Positions 20,633 through 27,818 of a DNA stretch of 27,818 nt are shown piece by piece. The notes under the pieces were generated by a model that was not told the DNA's origin, searched no databases, and saw only the letters and a list, made by a program, of their open reading frames with translations. The position numbers and the translations under genes were made by a program. The stretch is taken from the NCBI GenBank assembly GCA_021464525.1, contig JADRCO010000713.1:1-27818 (forward strand), read 5' to 3'. How positions within the stretch are numbered: the stretch's first letter is position 1; every line of letters begins with the position of its first letter. This stretch comes from Rhizophagus sp. LPA8_4_AMF. Lineage: Eukaryota; Glomeromycota; Glomeromycetes; Glomerales; Glomeraceae.

Positions 20633-22879
20633 TTATACATTAGCAACATTATCATAAGCAGAGTTATGTACTCTTTGAGCACGTCCTGAAGGATCCTCCG
20701 GACAACCTTTATGGAGTAAAGAAAAATAAGTATAATTCGTTCAATGAAAACCAGTGTTCCAAAAAAAAAAACTCACCCCAATCTCTTCTTGGAATCCATC
20801 GTTCAACACTGTCAATACATGCTTCCTGAGGAAACCAACTTTCAAACTGTTCTCTATACCAATAAGCTTCTTTAGTATTTGGTGTATCTTTAGGCCAACG
20901 ATCAGCAGCATTAGCAAATTGTTCATCAGTCACATGCTGCTCAGCAGCATCTTTAAGAGAATCAATCCAACCATATCCTACTCCATCAGAGAATTGTTCT
21001 TTTTGACGCCAAAGAATTGAATCAGGAAGATAACGTACGCCTCCAGTTGTTGATACATCAAAAGCCTTCCTGAGAATATACTATACAAAGGAAATCATGT
21101 TTAATATGTAATTTTATATCATGCATAAATATTCAGTTCAGGATTTACCTTCTCCATTCTTCCTTCTCTAAATACTTTTTCTTCGGAATCAATGGTCATA
21201 GCCACATCAAGGAATGTTTTATCTAAGAATGGTACACGAGCTTCAAGACCCCACGCCATTGTAGATTTATTTGCACGTAAACAATCAGAAGTATGAAGTT
21301 TCTTTACACGCGTGACCGTTTCCTTATGGAAATCTGCAGCAGATGGTGCAGCATGGAAATATAAATAACCTATAATACACATAACATTTAATAAGTTTTG
21401 TTTTGATTAAAGTAAATAAAGATTATGCAAAACTATATATAGTACCTCCAAGAATTTCATCGCTTCCTTCGCCACTTAAAACCATCTTTACACCCATGGC
21501 TTTAATCTTCCTTGAGAGTAAGTACATCGGAGTACTTGCTCTAATTGTTGTTACATCGTACGTTTCCAAATGATGAATAATATCATGAACTGCATCAAGA
21601 CCTTCTTGGATTGTAAAGGTATATTCATGATGTATGGTGTTTAAAAATTCCGCAACTGAGCGTGCAGCAATTAAATCAGGCGACCCAGGAAGTCCAATGG
21701 AGAAAGAGTGAATCCCATTGACTTCTACAAACATCCATTTCTTAACATTACAATGCGATAAAATTTAAAGAGAAACAGGACATTTTGTCAAAGAATTCCT
21801 CACCGGAATTTTCGATACGACGTTCATCTGAATCTTCCTGATATCCATTTTGGGTAGCAGCTAATTTGGCAGCTTCTCTTGTTGCAATAGAAGCAATTAA
21901 GCTGGAATCCAATCCACCACTTAACAAAACACCATAGGGTACATCACTCATTAATCTCTTACGGACAGCTTTTTCCAATGCTTCTCTTAGAATAGTATAA
22001 TTGATGGGATTTTTTGGTAATATTTCTCCATCCCACCACGGTGGCTTATAATATCTTGTTGTTTCACCTGTTAAACTATCATAAATATGACCAGGTGGAA
22101 ACGAGATAATTTTATCACAGACCTCATTAAGCGCTTTCAATTCTGATGCAAAGTAGACCGTATTCGGCGAAGATGACGACCAACCCTGGTAAAGAGTAGT
22201 AATACCAATTGGATCACGTGCGGCAATGAAACGATTTCTAGCTGTATCCAAGAGAACGAACGAGAACATACCATCAAGGTGATTTACAACATCTTTCCCT
22301 ATCTCAGAATACTTTTTTTTTTTTTTTAAAAAAAAAAAGACCATCCCAGTCGAAGTGAAATCGATTAACATATATATTTACACATTAATATGTTAATTTA
22401 TATTTTTTAAATAGAACACTCACCAAATGAAGGATAACTTCACAATCCGATTGGGTTTTGAAAGTAACGCCAGATCTGAGTTGCTTTCTCAAAGCCCTGT
22501 GATTATAAATTTCGCCATTGACGGCGAGGATAATTGATTCATCTTCATTGGTAAGAGGTTGAGCTCCAGAATCTGTAATAACAAAATTAATTAATTGACG
22601 ATAAATTTTTTTTTTAAAAAAATTATATTAACTTACCAACACCAACAATGGCTAAACGTTCATGACATAAAATGTTATTGCCCGAAATTTTACAACCACT
22701 CCAATCGGGACCTCGATGTCTCAATCTAAATAAGAAAATATATCAATTGATTTTTCATGATTAAAATGGATAGAAGTTTTTAAAAGAAATAAAAATTACT
22801 GTTTGGAAAGTAGTAAAGCTCGTCGACGAAAAGCATGAATATCATCCGGATAATTGAATACTGCAAAAATACCGCACAT
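20633..22879 (-). CDS. ASN1: Asparagine synthetase (glutamine-hydrolysing)
   Basis: Makes asparagine from aspartate, glutamine and ATP in the cytosol. Exons in transcript order: 22879-22800, 22725-22637, 22572-22424, 22311-21804, 21724-21446, 21369-21149, 21080-20777, 20706-20633; about 567 aa, close to yeast Asn1/Asn2. It starts [11 protein letters not shown]: Cys2 is the glutaminase nucleophile once Met is removed, which fixes the start. The glutaminase domain (to about 190) shows [28 protein letters not shown] and [10 protein letters not shown]. The synthetase domain shows the PP-loop SGGLDSS at 237-243, then [50 protein letters not shown] and [17 protein letters not shown]. The C-terminus [15 protein letters not shown] is typical. 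Intron 3 (22312-22423) is the longest at 112 nt and carries a T15A11 tract against its acceptor. The tail after SGRAQ is somewhat unusual but in frame. Confidence 0.96.
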
Positions 22880-24091
22880 GTTTCTAAAAGAATATAGATT
22901 AATTTAAAACTATAAAATGGTTTGAAAACGAGGCTTTTTTTTACATTTGAATTTATAGATTCTAAATTTTTTTTTGTGACGAATAAAAAACAGGTTTAAA
23001 ATCCTGTTATCTTTTGTTTTTTCTAACTCCAGTTCGGGTTTTTTGATAAGTACGTCATCGGTGGTTGTGTTTTATGTGGAATAAAAATCTTATCTGAACA
23101 ATTAGATCAATTTTATTCGTTGTTGTACGTAATTTGCAGATAAAAGATGGTCACAAGGCAAGATAACAAATATTTTACGTTTGGTTTAATTAATTTATCT
23201 TCTCTCCTTGTTTTTTTCAAGGGAACTTTTGATGCGGTTCACCACTGGTTCTTTATCATGCTTCGTAACAGGTTGATCTGTTTCTTACGATGCATGAATT
23301 ATGTGTGCTCCTAGCTTGTTTATAAAAAGAATTGCTGTCCATAATTACTCATAATTTTGGCCGATAACTAATTGTGCGACGAGTTTTGACTCGTGACAAT
23401 ATGAAATTTATAGAAAATTCTTGTTTTTTAAGGAAAAGTCCCCTGAAAATGTATGACGCAAGAACATAGATAATGTATTACGCAATAAACACCAAAATAC
23501 CAAAATTGAATCTTATCAATCATCAAATACCTTGAGAAATTTACTTTTTTTGATTTATCTTATCAAATTATCAAATTATTCGGGAAAATCCGACCCGATT
23601 CTATTATCATATTATCATAACTACAAATATGCATTTAACTTAACTTTTCAGTATAGTTTTTATTGCCTAATTTAAAAGCTCTAACCTTCTTTTGCATCAT
23701 ATTTGATTATTATCACAAGGTTCCCGAGTCTTTCTCTTTAGTACCTTGATTCGTTCAACAAATTACCTTATTTACTTTATTAACTTAGACTAAAAACAGT
23801 GACATATTTGATTAGATAAGATTAGATTTTTTTTTTTATTTCCGAAATTGTAACATTATTCCGAAATAGTTATAAGTGATTACATAAAAAATATTACGTA
23901 ATATCCTTATCTCGAATTACAAAGTTTATAAGCACAATTATTGATAAAGATACGATTAAAAGGTTCATTGTCTAGTATGAATCTGAAAAAAAATCATTTT
24001 CTATAATGATCTGAAGTAATGGTTTAATAATAACTTATTTGCATAAACAATCTCTAGACTAATATTATAATAAGACGCAAAACGTATCCTT
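22880..24091. other. Asparagine synthetase promoter region and 3' flank of the Cdc11-like gene
   Basis: About 1.2 kb without a supported gene. Two words resembling Gcn4/AP-1 sites (TGACTC at 23387-23392; TTACTCAT at about 23345-23352) lie about 465-515 bp upstream of the ASN1 ATG. T runs occur near 22937 and 23830. Confidence 0.4.
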
Positions 24092-27000
24092 TTACGCAGA
24101 TTTCAAGATTTTAGCTGTATCCACATTTAGTAAGTTACTTCCCAATTCCTTTTCCTTTGGATCAATTGATGACCCATCAAGCCATTCAATATTCGGACAT
24201 CGACGAAAAACGTCATACCTGTAAAAACATCTTTTAACATACCACTGATCTTCTAGATTTTGTTTAAAGTCTTCATCCCGACGATCCCATTCCATTTCTT
24301 CTTCTGGGTCACGATGCATAGCATAAGAATTTTGGTGAACCAATGATGAGGCAACAGCCGGAACAGTTGGATAAAAGCTGCTTGAAAACGGATTATTTCT
24401 ATGAAATTTGTTAAAAAATTAGGTAAATGTCATAAATTCATTTTAAACAATTGTGAAATTTTTGAATTCTACCTAGTATCCAAATATTTTAATTTAGGCA
24501 AAGTTTTTAACACCTCAGAAAAGGCCATATAATCATATATACGATTGCCTTCTAAAAACAATCGTCTTAATCGTTTCATTTTGCGAAGAGACGTAAGATC
24601 CTGCAACTCGTTATAGCTTAATATTAACACGATTATGCTGGGACAAACGTGATTTAATTTATGAGGCAATTCTTTGATTTGTGCAGCTGCAAGTTCAAGA
24701 TATTCTAGCTTGTAAAAATCGATTATAGGTTCTAAAGTTTTTATCGGATTTCCTAGAAATTTAATGTAATATAAGTCAGGAATGGCTTAATACAAGAACA
24801 AAATTCTATAAATAACTTACCAGACAAGTAAATATGTTTAAAATCACGTAAATGTTTCAAGGATAAATACCTGTATAAGATAAACGATTAAAATAACAGA
24901 GTAACAGTAATCATTGTTGATGGTTAAGATGTAAAATTTCACCTACATTTGTCCACCTTTCTGATCTCGCGCAGAAAAAGTTTCCAAAAACGCTAGAGTT
25001 TCGAAACGTTTAATTGCCTTCAGACGATTTTCATCTACCCATAATAATCTTAAACTAGGAAACGGCGAAACATCCAATTCTGATAATTTATTATAACATA
25101 CACGAAGACAAGTAAGCTGCGGCATACTTGTCGTGACACTAAAAGAACGTAAAAGATTATGATCTAAATAACAGATAAAATATTAATTCTATTTCATTCT
25201 TTGACATAACTAATTAATCACTTTACCAATAATTATTAACCTAAACTCAGTGCCTTTAATGCTATTAGTCTTTCAACATTTTCTATTAATTCTATTTTAT
25301 TTTCAGATAAGTCAAGTAATTCCAATCGACGCCTAATAATGTAATATTTATAAATATTTAGAAATTAACATCAAACACATATCTTAGTAATTTTATATCA
25401 CTTAACAAGTCGCACGATTCAAAATCCACAGATTTGAGTTTATTTTTCCTCAAACTTAATTTCACTAATCCTGGTACACGTAACACACTATAGCAGCATG
25501 TAATTAAATTATCATCAGCAAACACTTCACGTAAATGTTCAAGGCGATGAAGGTCTTTGAATTTGTATTAAATAAAGATTTTTGTTAACTTATATCCGTA
25601 GCGTTCCTGATATATTAAAAGTACTAATTATTTGTAGAACATATCGTCACTACCTGTTAATGTCTCGATCCGATTTTGTGATATATCCAAGTATTCCAAA
25701 TTAGGTAAATGTGCAAAACTCGTTAGACTCGTTAGTCTAGTAAGCATGTAAAATTATTAGGAATCAATCTATGAATTTTTAATATATAAATTACTCGCCT
25801 ATTTCCTCTGACTTGTAAAGTGGTCAATGACGCAGGTGTACCAGTTAAATAACGCAACAAGTTATTATTTCTGAAATAAAAGGATAGGTATAGGATATTA
25901 TACATATCTTATTTATTTCTTAAAATATACCATAAAAGGATACAGATTTAATTCTTTTACTTTAGGCAGAAGTTCACTCAAATGATTTAACGACTCTATA
26001 TTTTTTGTACTTAAATCGATTTTGCACATCTCTTTCCAATGGGATTGATTCGATTCCATCCCAGAAATAAGTTTAATTAACGTGTCGTGTGTCACACGAA
26101 AAGAGTAATTACTATTCGTTGTACCCGGAGTACAAATAGATCGTCCTGAGTCCATTACTGGTGTAGTTGTTAAAGTTGTTTTAACTCTTTGATTGACTGG
26201 CGTATAATAAATTTTTTGCTCCGAATTTTCTTTACGTTCTGCAGGAATGGTACCTAATTCCTCATTACTAGTTATAGTTATATCTGGCGAAATTATATGA
26301 ACCTTTTTCTTTTCTTTAACCTGTGAAGTAGTAGCGATAGTTTGTGTGGTCTCATTTACGTTCTGAAATATTGGTGACTCTTGTTCTAAATTCAAACCAT
26401 CTGTATTTTTTTTTTCATTTTGTCTCGCGACTAAAAGAAACTCATTATTTTCCATGAAAACTTCATGTTTCACTTCAGCTAAAATCGGTATCGGATTCTC
26501 GTTTAATATTAATCCTGAGTTTACTTTATCACAAGATCCTAAAGGATGAACGTGATTTTGATATTCTTTTTCATTCGCTAAATTTTCAATAAAAATCTTG
26601 TCTCCTTGATATGAATCTTGTCTATAATCAATACTCATATCACTATTAGAAAGAGACTCAATGTTCTTGTCTGGTTCTTTTTCGTTCAAGTAGATCTCGC
26701 TTTCAACTTGAACTTGAATCGATTTGCTCTCGTTTTTGATCGTTTTAGAATTGTCATTATATTCTTTTATTATATCTTCAGAAGAATCTTCACTATGATA
26801 ACTTTCATCAGAATAACTTTTCAGATATTCGTCCAAATTGACATTGCTATTACGCTTTTCTTCAATGATAAAACTTGTTTGACCAGCAAAGTCATGTGTT
26901 TCTATCCAACCATTACCGACTTGGACTGCTTTGTCAACAAATTTTTTTATTGATACATATTGCCTACGAACCATTATATCTTCTAAGCCATAAAAACCTC

Positions 27001-27457
27001 GTTTTATTGAAGGAGTTATGGCATCATCTAGCTCCGACATATTTCCCCCAGAGTTATTTTCGTTATTATTGTTAACAAAAGGCGTATTTTTCGAAATTAC
27101 AATATTCGTGTCTACGATAAAATATCAATCGCTAGTTATAGTTAAGTAAAAAAGCTTAAGGCGAAAAAAAGAAAACATACTTTCTTCCTCAACGATTTTT
27201 ATACCTAACTGTTCATATTTAGAACAACTGGATTCTATTTTTTTATCTTCTGATAGATTTTTTACACCGGTAATGTCTGTATCAGAAAGCAAGTTTTCCT
27301 GATCACAACTGCGCGTGTTATCTGCAAATTCCTCACAAGAGTTCTCGTCTTCACAAGATATTGGGTACATTGATGTATCTTCGACTAACATATAATCGTG
27401 TTTTGGTAATCTAGGAGGTTCACTCCTAAAATTCCAAAGTTTAGATAGGACGTGCAT
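24092..27457 (-). CDS. cdc11: Leucine-rich-repeat mitotic exit/septation scaffold of the Cdc11/Nud1 type
   Basis: Probable spindle-pole-body scaffold of the septation initiation/mitotic exit network (S. pombe Cdc11, S. cerevisiae Nud1; not the septin also called CDC11). Exons in transcript order: 27457-27181, 27111-25944, 25870-25799, 25736-25654, 25554-25407, 25332-25241, 25163-24947, 24870-24821, 24752-24473, 24398-24092; about 897 aa. Residues 1-460 are acidic, Ser/Asn/Glu-rich and mostly disordered. From about 460 to 800 runs a series of about 22-residue LRRs (LEYLDISQNRIETL, LELLDLSENKIELI, LKALSLDHNLLRSF and others). The C-terminal cap (about 800-897) has the EEMEWDRRDEDFKQNLEDQW-YVKRCFYR-CPNIEWLDG pattern of fungal Cdc11/Nud1. 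LRR spacing validates every splice choice, including a GC-AG intron at 25798-25737. It is shorter N-terminally than the yeast proteins as I recall them. Generic LRR or centriolin-like are the alternatives. Confidence 0.82.
25737..25798 (-). other. cdc11: GC-AG intron in the Cdc11-like gene (intron 3)
   Basis: The donor is AATAG|gcgagt and the acceptor cttactag|A. This join gives QVRGNRLTSLTSFAHLPN, a perfect 22-residue LRR. The GT a few bases further (GCGA|gtaatt) gives phase 0 and puts the next exon out of frame. Confidence 0.75.
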
Positions 27458-27818
27458 AGCTTCACGAAACGACGAAACGGCGGCAACGATACTCGAGTGA
27501 TTTTGTGATTTTATCCTTTTAATGACGTAAATAATTCTCGACGCGAAATTGCGCGTCGAATTTGATTGGGTGAAATTGTTACGTTGTGTACGTGATGAAC
27601 CCGGAAAAAAATTCCGTCGGTATAATTACTTGCATTACTTAATGTAGGGGTTGTCTAAAAACTTCCCCAGCGTAACCACCAAAAAATTACAGTCACGTGA
27701 TCAATTTTGACGATCATACCTAAAAATGGCTAGATCAATTTACCGAAAATTTGGTTTTTGTCAAATAACTATTCAGCTTTTATAATCATTGTTTATATAA
27801 AATGTTTGCCTCTTCTTC
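27458..27818 (-). promoter_or_regulatory. Upstream region of the Cdc11-like gene
   Basis: No further gene is visible to the window end. An 8-bp inverted repeat, TCGACGCG...CGCGTCGA (27538-27559, 6-nt spacer), contains ACGCG/CGCGT and TTTCGCG words resembling MBF/E2F-type sites. It lies about 80-100 bp upstream of the ATG. A GTCACGTGAT E-box is at about 27692-27701. Functional role is inference. Confidence 0.4.

Noticed and set aside
21423..21445. Reading ASN1 straight through the donor at 21445
   Set aside because: It ends soon after LGG; splicing restores the conserved LGGYLYFH.
21725..21803. A shorter intron or coding readthrough in ASN1 (frame continuing to SLNFIAL)
   Set aside because: It runs into a stop; the gtgagg donor at 21803 with acceptor at 21725 keeps phase and gives the conserved HSFSIGL context.
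26618..27075. Plus-strand frames of 111 and 66 aa
   Set aside because: Antisense to the second exon of the Cdc11-like gene; hydrophobic low-complexity with no family match.

Overview
This is a eukaryotic window, almost certainly from a filamentous or early-diverging fungus. The evidence is AT-rich DNA (long A/T runs everywhere), genes split by many short introns (mostly about 60-110 nt, gtaag/gtatg donors, yAG acceptors), and a fungal gene set. The gene content (a WNK-type kinase, Sla1, a Cdc11/Nud1-type mitotic exit scaffold) together with an intron-bearing pogo/Tigger-type transposon would fit Mucoromycota, and Glomeromycotina (arbuscular mycorrhizal fungi) in particular. That placement is inference from style and content, not from a search. 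There are no bacterial features (no operons, no Shine-Dalgarno logic).

Layout. Positions 1-3070 are transposon territory. A decayed Tigger/pogo-type DDE element (226-2512) has recognisable terminal inverted repeats and TA flanks. A 0.5 kb non-autonomous element (2577-3062) lies 64 bp further on. Six spliced protein genes follow. On the plus strand: MVP1/SNX8 sorting nexin (4026-6702, 11 exons), a WNK-like kinase (7724-10379, 9 exons), the mitochondrial ATP synthase alpha subunit ATP1 (11291-13895, 9 exons) and the endocytic adaptor SLA1 (15121-20040, 15 exons). On the minus strand: asparagine synthetase (20633-22879, 8 exons) and an LRR protein of the Cdc11/Nud1 type (24092-27457, 10 exons). 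All exon models were built by hand. Every junction keeps phase and the joined protein reads through the expected family motifs. Computed lengths (589, 608, 551, 1278, 567 and 897 aa) match family sizes where I know them.

The genes are an ordinary eukaryotic neighbourhood, not a pathway cluster: vesicle sorting (MVP1), endocytosis and actin (SLA1), ion/volume-type signalling (WNK), respiration (ATP1), amino-acid synthesis (ASN1), and mitotic exit/septation (Cdc11). I see no single undescribed system. The most interesting items are the fungal WNK kinase with a rewritten chloride-pocket motif and a C-terminal SAM-like domain, two GC-AG introns forced by reading frame, an SLA1 terminal exon holding one codon plus the stop, a PIP-box-like tail on the dead transposase, and recurring T(n)A(n) palindromes, one of which abuts a splice acceptor. 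No tRNA, rRNA or CRISPR was seen.
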